From Eulemur rufifrons (lineage: Eukaryota; Chordata; Mammalia; Primates; Lemuridae): DNA of 64,000 nt. The notes below the pieces were generated by a model. That model searched no databases. It was given only the letters and a program-made list of their open reading frames with translations, and had not been told where the DNA came from. A program made the translations under genes and the position numbers. The DNA lies in NCBI RefSeq assembly GCF_041146395.1, contig NC_090996.1, forward strand, positions 28,668,738 to 28,732,737. The letters are read 5' to 3'. Shown here piece after piece: positions 23,823-37,420 of the stretch (the stretch's first letter is position 1; each line of letters opens with the position of its first letter).

Positions 23823-23857
23823 CCGGTGGGGACCGGTGGGGACCGGTGGGGACCGGG
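23823..23857 (+). repeat. 10-bp tandem repeat, about 3.4 copies
   Basis: The unit ccggtgggga is repeated perfectly three times and followed by ccggg. Confidence 0.9.
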
Positions 23858-24954
23858 CAGACTAGAAAGGGCGGCTCCGGCTTCTCCCGACTGCTGCCTT
23901 GTGAGAACAGGGGCCTCAGCGCGGCTGCCGTTTCTGGTTCTTTAAGAGAAGCTGGATATCTGGATTTTCATGTAAAACTTCCTGATTTTTAAAAATACTG
24001 ACACCTTAATTCACATTCTTCTTTTTTAAAAATAAGAGGTGGGCAACCGCAGTCAGGCCAAACCAAGCACACTGTCTCCTGTCCTCGTGAGCCATCAGCA
24101 TGCAGTCTGCTCGGGGCAGAGACAGGGTCTCTAGCGTTTTTAGCTCTGGGGTCCACGTGTTGGGGACACCCTGCCCCAACTCCAGAGATGGGTGGCTTCC
24201 AAGCTATGTGATTGAGACATTTAAGTCTCAGATAGAGGTGCTATGAAGAAGTGCAGATGTCGACAGACCTGGTTTACGAAAAAGCTCTAAGATTCGGAGG
24301 GGAGAGCTGCCTGCCCTAGCAAAAGCCAACACTTATTTATGGTAGTTTCAGACTGACAAGCAGAATGTGAAACCCGCTGAGGGCTGCTTCAGAAGCAGCC
24401 CGTGCGTTTTCCAGTCTCGGAGGTGAATGGAGACCACGGGGCGGGCGGCCTGAGCTCGCCTTTCATTAGCAAATTTGTCCAGAGGCTGCAGCTCAGGTTT
24501 CTGGCGATGCAGTAACAGTGTTCATATTTTCTCACCGCCCATCGCGATGCTGGGAAACAGTAGAAAATCAATCGGCCTTGTGACCTCGTGCACAAACCGA
24601 AGACAGCAAGCGCGCCGTGGCCGTATTTCTCCCCTGGCTGGCTCTGTCCTCGGCTCTGCCCTTTCACCTCCCAGTGCAGCCTGCCAGGTCCCTGGGGCCA
24701 GAGAGGAGGGGCTGGGATGCGACAAAGTCTGGGACTGCAGCTGCCGGTGGCTGTGGACAGCTCACTAGATAGATCCACAGGAGACACCAGGCTTGCTCGT
24801 TCACGCGTCTCACTCAAGAGGCAGCTCTGGAACCAACCCTCTGGCAAGATGAGTGCAATACCGAGGGCAGGCAGGGGCTGGGAGCCACTGAGTGGGGGGC
24901 CAACCCCGGGAAGCCAACCAGGAAGATAGGGCACAGGGCCCAAGCTACCCACAG

Positions 24955-25065
24955 AGGTTCTAAGAGCATGTGTTGTGGGGCCGAGGAAGCAGGGTTCAGA
25001 TCCAAGTTCAACAACGGGTGCGCCCAGGCTCGCCTGGGACTCCTAAGAGAAATGTGCTCAAAAAC
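24955..25065 (+). mobile_element. MIR fragment, plus
   Basis: The stretch gagcatgtgttgtggggccg, then gggttcagatccaagttc resembles the MIR head. The downstream half is eroded. Confidence 0.45.
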
Positions 25066-27753
25066 AAAGGAATCTACTGACACGTGGGTAGGATTCAGAT
25101 GGCAGTGACCCTGTGGGCCAGCAGGCCCCTTGGTGTCCCCCACAAGTCCCCTCCCTTGCTGCTAGGACCCTGAGGTTTGGGTAAAGGCAGAAGTCTTAGG
25201 GACTTGCATAGAGACCCTCCTTTCTGCTTCCCTCTATTGAGCCTCAAATCAGTGACTGTTTCCAGCTATGTGCACAGAACTCTGTGCTTTCGGGGCAATC
25301 TAAGGGTATCCCCAACAACGGTGACTTCTGACTTTTTTCCTGTGCATTGGCGCCAAAGAAGCTACTTCCTGTCCAGCCCAGGGGGCAGATCTACAAATCA
25401 GGCCCCTGGGGAAGAGGTGTTTCTGTGGCCTTCCTGGGCCAAGCCTGAGCCACCAGCATGGGCTCCTTCCTGAAGCTCCCCATGGGCGGCCCCTACATCA
25501 CTGACTGGCTGCACCTCAAAATGCTTAAAGACTTTATTTCTGGTTGCTTTTTCAAGGGATAACATGTCCAACATACAAAAATAGCTGGGAACATGCAGAA
25601 TCTTTTAGCCTACGGCTCTTTATCCATGGATAAATCCTCTTGGATTCTAAGGACTATACTTGAAAACCTGCAGAAAAGAGAAAATGGTCTTTCAGTATCT
25701 TGCTTTCTCCTTGTGCCATCTCTGTCCTAACTGTGCCCTTAGAAATTCTCAGTGAAGGCTGGCCTGTGTCGTGTGGGCTGCCACCCGGGGGCGAGATCCA
25801 ACGTGTAAGTGTCCCTTTTGCTACCGGGGGCATGTGGGCTGCGTGGATGTCAGGAATGCATACGTCTGCGTGTGCAGCTGGGCTGGCATTCCTGCGCTGC
25901 CTCGGCATGACATTTCTGCAGGACGTGGCGGGCGGGGACAAGAGGATGAGATCTCTGAGAATCTCTCACAGTGGTACAACCCAGCTTTGGATTTTTAGAA
26001 CTGAGTGTTGCCAGGACTGGGCTTTGCTCCCAGGGACCGGGCCCCTGCCTCGCCCAGCCCCTGCCCTCTTCCGATGGCATTACCGTCTGTACATTAGTAA
26101 CCAAAAAGCTCCACAACAGTCTCTCAGCCAAGGCATTAGAAAGCTCACCAGCGTCCATCTCGGCTGCCTCTCTACTGAGGCAGCGAACCGGGCTGAAAGA
26201 GCAGCAAGAGGGAGGCGGGTTACACAGTTACCAGGAACGCGTCCAGACACAGGGGCTCACGACCCCCCTGCTCTGGCCCAAGAGCCTAAGGGAGCCGAGC
26301 CAGGGACCCGCTGGGGTCGGCAGCCACAGCCCTGTTTGCAACGACGGCCTCTGAGGTTCTGGCGGGCCAGGGAGCGCTCCTGCCCGGCCCTGCTTTGTCC
26401 TCCCAGGCCACAAGCGGGGAGGCCGCGTGCTGTGTGTCTCACACTGACACGCAGTCATATGTCCTGCCCCGTGTTTTCAACAGGGTGGCAGTGTACAAAG
26501 GGGTCAGGGGTTCGTTTTGATTCTCTGTCAAACGGATGTGCAGGTGACACATACTGAGTGTGCTGCCAAGGCCGAGGGCCGTATGCCTACAGTTCCATTC
26601 CATGTGCCCGTGTTTGCCAGGACTCCAAAGTTGCACAGTGGGGTGGGCTGCCCCTGTCACCAAAGCGTCTCCTCCCAAGTGTTTTAACGGATTGGGGTTA
26701 CGCCAGACTGACGGCTGATGACGTTCTATTACATTGTTCTGCCGTCACAAAAAGAGCTGGAGATACTACCTGGGACGGTGTGGGTCAGAGAGAATCAGGA
26801 AGTGTGCGCGAAGCCGCACAAAGACTGCGCCCACAACCGAGGCGGGTACGCGGGCAGGACTCTGTCCACTTCTGTCCTGGCAGACCTGTGGGACACAGAC
26901 TTCTGTCCTCTGCAGGGGAGAAGCCCTGGGAACAGCAAAGTGTTAGCTCTGGGACTGTAGCTTCCGCTCTGGGTACAGGATGCAGTGGTGAAGACAGTGC
27001 CCAGGGCTCTGGCCTCTCCCCACGGGCATGTGACTTCAGGGGACCCACTTACCCCGAGAGCCTGTGTCCTCCCTCACACAAAGCGGGCTGAGAACACCAT
27101 GGCTCACAGAGCTCGCGAGGACCGAAAGCACTGATGTAGTCTAAGGGCGCGGGTGGCGCTTGCTGTCTTAATCACTGCGCTGGAATTCACGGTGCCCGGG
27201 ACTTGGGCCCAGTGAAGCGAGAACTGGAAATTTTCATTTTTATAAATGCCTTTAGACAAAGTGGTACGTAGCAAAAGAAATGGTCAGCTCTTTAGAGAAA
27301 ACGAGAGTCAAAACAAAAATCATCCTCACGGTAGCCTTTACAATGGAATGTTTTAGGGGTTATTAAAGTGAGACATGAGAGAGCTTTTCTAAAGTAACTT
27401 CAGATATCTAAGTTTAGGGGATTTACATAAAAACAGCTTATGAGGAAATGGAGTTCTTGCGACTTTCATCTAGATTCTCCAAACTCAGGTGATGCTGCAT
27501 TCAAGACACACAACTGTTTGTATGTCTCTGATAGACAGATGATGGGTTAGGTTGAAACGGATGAAATTGCCAATATTCAACCAAGTTGACCGACGAGAAC
27601 AGCCATTTCTTATGGTTCTGCTTCCCACGAATATGTCCCTCTTAAAGATCTCGACTGGGACAAGTCACAGAGGACAGGGAGGGAGGAAGCAGCCGCTGTG
27701 TATTCAAACAGGCGGCTCTCCCGAATTCTCCACTTCTCTGCCCCGTCAGCATA

Positions 27754-27756
<3 letters not shown>

Positions 27757-27789
<33 letters not shown>

Positions 27790-27814
27790 TGTGTGTGTGT
27801 GTGTGTGTGTGTGT
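27757..27814 (+). repeat. (TG)n microsatellite
   Basis: Twenty-nine GT dinucleotides with one C interruption at 27789. It is long enough to be polymorphic. Confidence 0.97.
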
Positions 27815-30744
27815 AGCATGCACACCTTCACACGCTCTTATCTCCAACTTAGATTCATTCTCTCATTTTCAAAAGCCAGCAGCTTCAACAAAATACTTGG
27901 AAATAACCTTGGCACTTAACGAAAGGTGTGTTTTTTTGATAGAAAACCCATAAAAAGGGGGCTTACAAGGAAACAGAGGGGCTTCCCGAATAGGGTATGG
28001 TTTGCTCTGTTTTCCCTTTCTGCTTCCTTGCAAATGCTAAAGCCAGTGTCTTCAACATTAAAATCACCCTGGCTATTCTGCATTTGTAGTTTTGACTTAT
28101 TTTTTTTTAGTATTATTAATATTTTATCATAAAAGTATTGATTTCCTTTAACTAAGAGACTTTAAAGTTTGCTGCATCCTTAAGCATGATTTTATTATGT
28201 CTTGGGGCCAAATGTTTTTCCTTCCCCCCACCCCCAAAGGAATGCTTTTCCTTTTATATAATGTGTGTCAAGAAGAAAAAAGAAATTGATTCACAGAATT
28301 CTGCATTACAGGCAACTTTTAAGGAACGAGTCTAGTATACACACTTGGATGGACATTTCTTAAACACAACCGTATGTTTTATTTCTAAGCCTTTTTAATC
28401 TATTAGAGGTAAGCACCAAAGCACAACACTTATATTAAAATACGGGATCACTCCAGGAGAAGCAGATCTGGGAAAATTAAGACAACTACGCACATGACCC
28501 CAAAGCTTAGAAACTCCCTCCAAGGCCCCAAATTCATAAAAACCTTCGTTTCTACATTGTCGTCCTTTTCCTTCTTTTAAGAAAGGCAACAAAAACAAGA
28601 ACTCAAAAACAAGAAGAACTCCCGCTGGTCTGGGGCTGCCTAGAAAAGGCACTATTTCCTTTTCTGTCCAAACCCCCAGCATCACACGCCAGTTGCAGAG
28701 GGAGAGAGAGGACGCTGGCTGTACAGAACCCATCCAGGAAGCCGGCGGAGGGCAGTAACTGGCAAAACAAACTGAGCGCTCTGAAATGTTTAAATATTGA
28801 ACATCCTTTCTCCTTCCTCCACATTTATTATTAACTTGGACCCGCATCACTGTGTGCACTGACTTCATTTCTTCCCAAGAATCTGAGACACAATGGACAA
28901 CGCGCAGGGCCGAGGGGGGTGGGGTGGGCGGAGATCCGGGTTTCTTTCTCTCCGACCCTCGCCGGAGCTCCCTTACGGTCAGCCTCACGGTTTTAGAGCC
29001 ACGAATTCCTGGAAACGTCTCAGCCTTTCAATGACCCCTGGCGCCCAAATGCAGATGGTTAGTGCCCCAAATATTGACAGCCTGGACTTTCTTCCCCTCG
29101 CAAACAAGGGAACAGTGTCAGAGGGAGGCCACATGAAAGATGCTGTCACTGCTGGATTAGTCATGAGGACAGGTGCTCTATTGTTTCGCTCTGTGCTGGT
29201 TCTCTCCGCTCTGCCCAGGTAGAAACAATGCTCAGGATGCCACGTGAAGGCCAGAAGGGCCCTGGTTTAAACAACAGAAAAATCTATCGACAGCTACCAG
29301 TCACCGATGTTCTTTGCGCAGTTTCTAGACAACTGGGAGGGCCGGCAGTGGCCCTGCTCTGACAGGTGAAGCCCATCAGGTGTCAGTGACCCCGGCCGGC
29401 AGCCAGGCAAACTCCAGGCCGAGGCCCTGCATCACTCCTTGTGCAGATGAACATGTGGGATGGGAAATATAAACCTAAAATCTTGCCAGAACACAAGGCA
29501 GCACCTTCTCTTGGGAACAGAAAAGGGGGGCGGGGGTGGACCATCCATCAGGCCCATGCAGAAACCAGCCGCCCTCCTGCCAAAAAACAAGATCCTGTGG
29601 GTTTGCTAGTGGGATGAGCTGGTTGTAAGTGTTCGTTTTTCCTGGGCTTTTATCTGTTCAAGTGAAATTGTCCCAAATGACCGGCCTAAGGCTTCCACTT
29701 TCCTTTAAAAGACAGCACTACATTTGAGATCGATGTTTTCCCCTGAAACGCAGGCTAAATTTATCCTTCCCTGCATCCTGCTCTCTGGTCTCTGCTAAGC
29801 TGGCCCTTGCCTTGCTGAGTTAGGTGTCTGCTGCCCCGTGCTGGTTCCCAGCCCGCAGCACTCCAGCACCTCGCTCTGCCTTCGCTCACTGCACACACAA
29901 GGCCCTCTGGTTCTCCGAGGGGACTCCTCTTCTGCCTCGTTCTCTGAAGTCCTCATTAATTAAGCTCTGGTTTCCCGGTTCTTTACCTATCCCCAGCTCT
30001 CAGGATCTACCCTAAGAAACCACCAGGCTGGGTGGCCTTGAGAACCCCTGCTCTGGCCAGCCCCCACGGCCCCCAAAGTGGCTGAGTGCTCATTATCTGA
30101 TTGCCTTTTGCAGCAGGAGCTGATGCAGGTGGCCGTGGGCTTTCCAGACTGAACTAAATCAGAGAACTCACTTCTCCCTCCTGGTCTGGCTTGGCAAGCT
30201 GCCCTGGGAGTGAAATTTCACTGATTGATCTAATGCCTGATGCCCGGAGGGCCCCGTATTTCTGAAATCCCTATTCATCTCTATGGTTGCAAGAGAACAT
30301 GCCCCAAAGAGACATTTTGAGCTATGGTTTCTAGTTTGCTATTAACCTGTAGACTCTCCCTCTTTTTGGCAGGAATGAGAAATAACGATGTGACTTGGTA
30401 GAAAGCACGCCCGTGCCCATGCTGGCAGGCGTGCACACCCACGTGCACAGGACCTTGCCTTGGAGCCCCGAGCAGGCTCCGACTCCGGGGAGCCCCGGGG
30501 AATAGGAACACAGGGCCTAGGTGAGGCCAGGGGAAGCCCCCAGTCTGCTTTCTGGAAAGCAACCTGGCGAGGTGCTAGCACGAGCCTTACATAGGACATT
30601 CCCTCTGACCCTTAGGAATGGTTTCTAGAGGAATAATTAGAAACATGGACCAAGGCTTCTGCATAAGGGTGTGCGTCATCACGTAAGTAGAAACAACTTA
30701 ACCAGCCAGTATAAGCAGAATAAGTAAATTTTGGCTAATTCGGA

Positions 30745-31208
30745 CTGTTTGGAGTTGAATTATGTCCCCTCCAAATTCTTATGTTGATGTCCTAACTGCT
30801 AATACCTCAGAATGTGACCTGATTTGGAAATAGGGTCATTTTGCAGATGCACTGATAATTAGTTAAGATGAGGTCATTAGAGTTGGGCCCTAATTCAATA
30901 TTACTGCATCTTCTAAAAAGTTGAAATTTGGACACAGACACGCACACAGGGAGAACACTATGTGAAGATGAAGGCAGAGACTGGGGTGATGTTTCCACAA
31001 GCCATGAAGTAGCAAAGGGGGCCAGCAAACCACCGGAAGCCAAGGGAGAGGCCTGGATCAGACTCCTCCTGACACCCTCAGAAGGAACCAACCCTGCCCA
31101 CACCTTGACTGTGGACTTCTGGCCTCTAGAACTAGGAGACAATAAACTTCTGTTGTTCATGCCACCAAGTTTGTGGCACTTTGTTACAGCTACCTCAGGA
31201 AACTAATA
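30745..31208 (+). mobile_element. MLT1 LTR (ERVL-MaLR), plus, nearly full length
   Basis: It shows the canonical order: ttgaattatgtcccctccaa, cagaatgtgacctgatttgg, aaatagggtca, gagttgggccctaatt, ggacacagacacgcacac, ccaccggaagccaag, cttgactgtggacttctggc with ctctagaactaggag, and ttctgttgttcatgccacca. It ends near cagctacctcaggaaactaa. Confidence 0.9.
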
Positions 31209-31600
31209 TCCAGGTGATGGACTATTACGCAGCCATGAAGAATGAAGTTTGGGAAGAGGTATTTTACAGCGCAGGGCAACACTTCTGACATGACTGCAAC
31301 ATTGTTAAAACCAAAACCTTGGGACCCAGCAGTTCTGCTGCTTGTGCTACATGTGTGCACAGAGAGGTGTGTATGTGGGTGCCCACTGGAGCACTGTCTG
31401 GGACAGCAAAAGCCTGGAACAACTGAATTGCTCAGCCCAAGAGACACAAGCATCCACACTGCGGAATACTACGCAGCCGTGAAAAGGAACATGTGAGGTC
31501 TGTAAGCATAAACATAGATTCCTGATTCACGGTGGTGTCTGAAAAAAGCAAGCTGCAGCAGGGCATAAAGAATTATGATTCAAAAAGAAAAAAAGGATTA
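31209..31600 (+). mobile_element. L1 fragments (ORF2 3' end), rearranged
   Basis: Two copies of the L1 phrase meaning 'gaata.tacgcagcc.tgaa' occur, at about 31222 and 31463. Sequence typical of the L1M ORF2 3' end (gggacccagcagttctgctg, gcactgtctgggacagcaaa) lies between them. The order suggests two joined or duplicated fragments. All are non-coding relics. Confidence 0.6.
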
Positions 31601-33024
31601 TGATTCTGTTTAGGTGTTTTTTTTTTTTTTAAAGGCAGCCCAAACCATAAGACAATTACAGATCCATAACTCCTTGCCCTATATCCCTGTGGCCAGATGT
31701 GTCCTGGAATTTAGAATCTTTAGGAGTTAAAAGTCCGTGTGGCGCACACATATATATCATGTCACACCTTCAGCTGGGTCTCAAGAAGCTAAAACAAAAT
31801 ACCAAATTTTTGCAGAAAAAAATACATATACTTAAAATAACTGGCATCAGCAACTTGTATAAATGGCCCTTAAATAGTTCAGGGCCAGTCTTGCCACCAA
31901 GTGAGTTGGGAAAAATCTCTTTATTTTCAGAGCTGTTTGGACGTTAGAATTTCAGAGAAGGGGTCGTGGCCCTGTCCTGTCCCTCGGCCCTGGGCCCTGG
32001 GCACATGTATTTAACGCAACCACACAGAAGGGTCTGGGAAAAGATGAGGCAAACGGTGACTGTGGGGTGTCTGGGGATGGGTGGTAAGTGGGGAGGAAAA
32101 GCCAAAAGGGACTTAAGTCTCATTTGCAATGTTTTGATTTTTTTTAAATGAAGAAGCAAACCATGTACTTCTCGGGCAACTAAAAATTGTTTTAAAAAAC
32201 GGAAGAGAAAAAACAGAGAAAATACAAATGGAAAAGAAACTGAAATATTAAAAATGCTTTCTTCTGGGCTGGTAAGATTGTGAGTGATTTCTTCTTCCTG
32301 TAGCTTTACAAAGCGCATTTATATTCTTCTGCGTTCATGTATCAATGCACAAAAATTAATTTGATGTTGCCTGCAATAACATCCAAACAGCTGACTGGTC
32401 CCACTCATTCGTGTCATCATCAGCTTGTCCCCAGGGCCTTTGCGACCGCGTGGGGTTGAGTCCTGCTGCCTCTCTGACTTGCCACCACGGGTGGCTCCCG
32501 CTCCAGCCACAGCAGCGCAGGCCCTGTGCCTCCACCCCTGCACCTCCACCGCCATGAAGCTCGCCCCTCCCTGGCCTCTGCCAACATGCTCACAGCTTTG
32601 ATTCAGCATCTCTCTTCATCTTTCTGTCCTTTACTTTTCCGTCCTCTCTGGCCTTTGATTGCTTTTGGGAGTTTATCATATTGAACTTTTATCCCTTTCC
32701 AGGAAACCCTATTATTTTTTTCTTCCCTTTCACAATTAATAAGTAATCGTGAGAGCACTTCTTTGGACAGAAGTACATCCTGCCTCCTCAACAGAACTGC
32801 TGGAGCCTCTCTTTGGTGGCTCCTCCGGGCTGGTGCTGAAGGGCACGTCACCTGTCACACAGGGGAGAGCATCCCGGTATAGCACTGTGGGCGGGGGAAG
32901 GCGCCAACCGATTGCTCCTTCTCTGAGCTGCTCCGGGGCCTGCGAGACGGCTGCGCTTCCCCAGCCATCCTCCAGGCGCCGGCCTGGGAGTCTGAATGCT
33001 GGGGTACAGACGGGGAAATAAAGG

Positions 33025-33225
33025 CACAGCATATGAGTTTGTCTGGGGACAAAGAGATATGGGTTCAAATCCCAGCCTGATGCTGACTGTCTGTGTAACC
33101 AGGACTGTAGCCTCGAGCCTCAGTTTCTCATGGTGCGGATTAAGTGAAAAGAATCCATACACCTCGCTTAGCACAGTGGCTGACATATGGTAACTTCTCA
33201 GCACACAGCAGCTGTGCTATTAAGT
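33025..33225 (+). mobile_element. MIR SINE, plus
   Basis: The order atgggttcaaatcccagcct, ctgtctgtgtaacc, agcctcagtttctcatgg and cttagcacagtggctgacat follows the MIR consensus closely. Confidence 0.8.
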
Positions 33226-33929
33226 CCTGGTGTCCGGACATCCTTCTCCAGATTCTAACTCGCAAAAAGAAGACAACTAGCCCTAATCACATCTAAGACA
33301 TAACATATAGCATCTGGGATTATATTTTTTTAAAGTTATTGGCGTGAGCCAAATAAAGTTGCTGGCATATCAGCTACCAGCACCAGGAAGTAACTTCCAG
33401 AGCAACGAGCAGGCGCTGTTCACCTGAACTCTGCCTCAAATCCACAACGCAAACTGCTCGCCGCACTTCAGAGATTTCAACAAATGTTCACAGCAGTGAT
33501 TCTCATACCTACTTTCTTTCCCAGAAATCATGATTCTGAGGTCAGACCACAATCAACTGAGATTTCTGTAAAGGTACGAAATGCAAACTTATCTCATAAT
33601 TTACAGGAAAGAAAAGGGAACAGGAGGCTGTTTTACCAGTAAGAACACAGTTTTCTTCTTCAAAGTCAAAAGAAATGGGAGAAAGGCACGTTTTAGGGAA
33701 GAGGGAGGGTGCCAGGTGAGTCTGGACTGCATCAAGGTTTCCAAATTATTCCGGAATGTGTTGCGGGTTCCAATTTCTTTTTTCACATTTGGACTGCTTT
33801 AAGGAAAATGTTACATAAATTGGACAATTTTATGATCAAAATGGGACACAAATGAGATAATCTGGTCTTTATGTGCTGTCTGATGACAGCTCTGTGACAG
33901 TCTGAGAGTTTGGAACTGTATTTTTATAC

Positions 33930-34105
33930 GACAGTTTTATTGAGATATAATTCACATATAGTACAGTCTACCCATTTAGAGAGTACAATTCACTGATTTT
34001 TAGTGTATTCATGGGGTTGTGCAACCATCGTTACAATCAATTTTAGAACATTTTCATCCTGCACATAACTAGTTTTGAGTACAGCTCGTAGCAGGGGATT
34101 GCGAA
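33930..34105 (-). mobile_element. L1M 3'-end fragment, minus
   Basis: The stretch ttttattgagatataattca, then ggggttgtgcaaccatcg is the reverse complement of an old L1 3' UTR. Confidence 0.65.
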
Positions 34106-34819
34106 CGCTCTACTCCTCACCTCAACGAGTGAGTCTGGAACCCGGCCTTGCAAACAACCCTCCCTTCTAGGTTCTGCTGTCTGTCCTCTCGCGTGTGGCA
34201 CAAAACAGTGCATTCCTCAAATCAGGCCCAAGCCCAAGAATATTTCCTTCCATCATGGAAAAATGTCCCAGGTCGAATTTCTCCTTCTGCGCTAACGAGG
34301 GCGGAGGCCAGGGCCCAGGGTGCCATGCTGACACCTGCCTGGGAAACAGGACCAGGTCTCAGGCCCCACTTACCGGGCCAGGATGGAAATTGATGACCAA
34401 GGGGAATTCTGTGCCCGGCCAAACTGGTGGCGAGTGTCATGTGGGCAGCAGTGTTTTCATTCCTTAGGGATCAGGCAGCCTGTGGGCCAAGGCACCAAGC
34501 TCTCCTGTCCGTGGGGACCCCTGTCTGGGACACAATGCCCCCCAGCATCTCTCCTTTGTCTCCTCCTCCCAGGTCAGCATCCTTTCCTCAGAGTAGCCTT
34601 CTGGACTCCTTGTCTAGGTCAGACGCTGTTCCTGCACAGCACCCCCGGTGACAGTTCCTTCAGGGCACCGATCATGGTAGACAGTTCTGGACTATCTAGG
34701 TATGCACAGTGCCTGGGAACTCCAAAGGGACTGATCTGTTTGGGTCACCCTGAGCCCCCAGTGAACAATGTCCAGCACACAGAAGGGGGTGTTAAAGATT
34801 TGTTGGCTCCATCCCTCCA

Positions 34820-35300
34820 TACCTCTAGTACTTACTGAGCAGCACCTATGTGCCCGACACAGCCCGGGAGCCGGGAATTCAGCAGGAAACCAAACACAGT
34901 GCCTGCCTTCCCAGCGCTCACAGTTTGGTAACAGGATGGGACAGGGCAGGGGCAGATAAGAAAGAAACAGAAAACATCAGGAGGGCTTGAGTGATATGCA
35001 GAGAATTAGCAGGGGAGGGACCCTGGAGCACTAGGAGTCGGGGGCAGGGGTGCTACTCCATTGAGGGCAGAGCCACACAGGTACCTGGGTGAGTGTTCCA
35101 AGCAGAGGCCACCAGTGCAGGGCCCACAAGGCAGGGGTGTGCCTGGCATGGCCCAGAGGTCAGTCTCAGGAGGAGCAGAGGGACCAGACTGCACGGGACC
35201 TGGGGACAGTGTGAGGGCTCGGCTTTCACTCTGAGCGAGAAGGGGTGATGGATTTGAGCAGAGGAGACACGTGATCTGACTTATACCTGGAAAGGATCTT
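34820..35300 (-). mobile_element. L2 LINE 3'-end fragment, minus
   Basis: It contains gagcagcacctatgtgcccg, ggaattcagcaggaaaccaa, gagtgttccaagcagaggcc and gggcccacaaggcaggg. This is the reverse complement of the L2 3' region, in order. Confidence 0.7.
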
Positions 35301-35396
35301 TCCAGCCATGGAGCTGAGAACAGACGGTAGGGGGCAAGGAGAGAAGTGGTGGGGCTGATTTTTAAGCCACTGAAATAGCCCAGACTTGGCCAAGGC

Positions 35397-35622
35397 CAGG
35401 AGTCAGCAAACAATGTCCTGCAGGTCAAATCCAGCAACTCCCCTGTCCCACCAGTGAAGATTTCCTGGAGCGCGGCCACACCCCCTCGGTTACAGATCGT
35501 CTATGGCTGCTGTTGGCTGCAATGGGAGAGTCTAGTGACAGAGACCACATGGCCCTAAAAGCCTAAAATATTTACTCTCTGGTGCTTCAGAAAAGAGTTA
35601 GCTGGCCCCTTGCCCAGGAGAT
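35397..35622. mobile_element. hAT-Charlie (MER1-type) element
   Basis: It runs from caggagtcagcaaacaa, through gtctatggctgctgttggct and aaagcctaaaatatttact, to gttagctggccccttg. Both terminal inverted repeats are recognisable though decayed, so the copy is nearly complete. Confidence 0.75.
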
Positions 35623-36174
35623 GGGTGTGGTGGCGAGAGTCCTGGCTTGTGACTGCATTTCACAGGTAGAGCCGACAGTCTGGGGACGGCATGAGTACAA
35701 GAGAGGCCATGGAAGACACCTGCTTTGGCCCTGGGCCGATGAGTAGATTTGGGCTTCAGTCACTCAACATGAGGTCATGTTATCAGCCACCCCTTCTTTC
35801 CAGCTAAGTGTGGTCATCAGGTCCCACGGGCAGCCCAGCCTGGGAATGACCCCTATGAGGGACAGTTTTCCTGCTCCTAGGGCTGTGTGGGGTTGATATG
35901 GAGTGGGAGTCTCAGCCCCCATCAGTGACCCCCAGAGCCCTCCAACGAAGTCAAACAGGTAACCAGGAGCAGGGCCAGCCCCACGTGGCTTCTCCTGCTG
36001 TCCCCCTCACCGCCCCAGGCAGCTTGCAGGAGCCCCCTGCACACAGCCCAGTCATGCCCCTGCCCGGGCACACCATGTGTAACCCGCCTGTCCTTTAAGA
36101 CTCCTTTCCACGCTTGCCCTGGGCTTCCACATCGTCACGGTGCAGATCAGACTCCTGCTGCGACAGTGAATTGG

Positions 36175-36265
36175 CCGTCACCTTCCCTGCACACCGTGGG
36201 CTCCTTGAGGGCAGGGCCGAGCAGAACCTCCCACTCCTCAGCTCTCGGTACAGAGCAGGGTGCAG
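36175..36265 (+). mobile_element. L2 fragment, plus
   Basis: The stretch gtgggctccttgagggcagg and then a diverged gagcagggtgcag resembles the L2 3' end. It is short. Confidence 0.4.
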
Positions 36266-37204
36266 AGCCCCCCCATGCTGAAAGCATGACAAGCTTTGAG
36301 GAACCAGCCTCGCCTGAAACTGGGCCCAGGGCACCAAACGCATCCCACGGCCAGAACCCCCCACCCCAGACACAGGAGGGAGCAGCTTCGCCTACAGAGG
36401 ACAGTGCCACCAACAGCCCTCCCCTCGCTCTGACTTAGCTGGGCTGGGCCTGGGCAGCGGGCTTTTCCAAAAGCTCTCGAGGCGATTCTAAGAATGCCCA
36501 GCTAGGGCCGAGGACCACAGGGGTAGGGTGGCTCAGGCCAGGGCCTCAAGCTGGGGAAGATCCTGCTGGCGCTGGGACTCCGTGCTTCCAAAAGAGCCAG
36601 GGCCCCAGCAGGGCAGGTCCTGTGGGCCTCTCTCAGCTGAGGGAAGGGTGGCTTTTCTTTGCTGCCTTAGGGTTCCAGTCGACGAACTTTCTGATCACCT
36701 AGTTGGCCGCCCCACAGAAGTCATGGAGGTACAGGACAGAGAAAGGACAAGTGTGCCTGCCTGGAGAAGCGAGGACCTGACCGGAGGGCTGTGCCGAGCT
36801 GAGCAGGCCTCCTCACCCCCGGCAGCAGGAGACGGAGGCCTTCTCCAGCCTGAGGCTGCAAGGACAGCACACGTGGCGCCTCGGCTCCTCTGAGACAGCT
36901 CAGCTGTGCTAACTCGCCTGCGGTTTCCGACGGAGTTTCCCAGATTCGCTTACTCTAAGGTGGCTGATGGAGGGTGGGAGTCCATCAACCCAGTGGTTTG
37001 CTGAGAAAGGCGGAGGGCCAGGGCCAGGAGACACTTTCAAGGCACGATTTGGGGTCAATCACTTAAAATTGTCCTCCAGTGGGCTTGACAGTTATGGGTT
37101 CTGATCCTCTGGCAGGCCTCTGGGCCGTGTCAGTAACAGCACCGGACAGGGAGTAAGAGTGAAAAAGGAGAACACAGAGCGGGAGGCTGGGTGGTGGCCG
37201 GAGC

Positions 37205-37420
37205 GCAGACCAGGGTCGGGCAGAGCTGGGAGAGCACACTGGCTTTGCTGCGCACCAGCTGTGCAGCGCCAGGCATGTCACTGCTCCACCGTGAGCCTTA
37301 GGGGCCCTCAGCCGCAACCCGAGCACGTGCCTACCCAGCCCGAGGGAGGGGCTGAAGAAGAGACAACGAAGGCATGGAACACGCCAGGCACGGAGCGTGA
37401 AGCCAGGTGAGCCCGCCCCT
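37205..37420 (+). mobile_element. MIR SINE, plus, diverged
   Basis: The order caccagctgtgcagcgcc, aggcatgtcactgctcc, gaaggcatggaacacgccag and gcacgga follows MIR spacing. Confidence 0.5.

Noticed and set aside
25700..26557. Plus-strand open frame of 285 codons in intron 22
   Set aside because: No family resemblance, no splice or poly(A) context, and repeat-like composition. Treated as a chance ORF.
27610..27953. Open frames encoding poly(Cys-Val) or poly(His-Thr)
   Set aside because: They are translations of the TG microsatellite.
30807..31206. Open frames in both strands within the MLT1 LTR
   Set aside because: LTR sequence without coding capacity.
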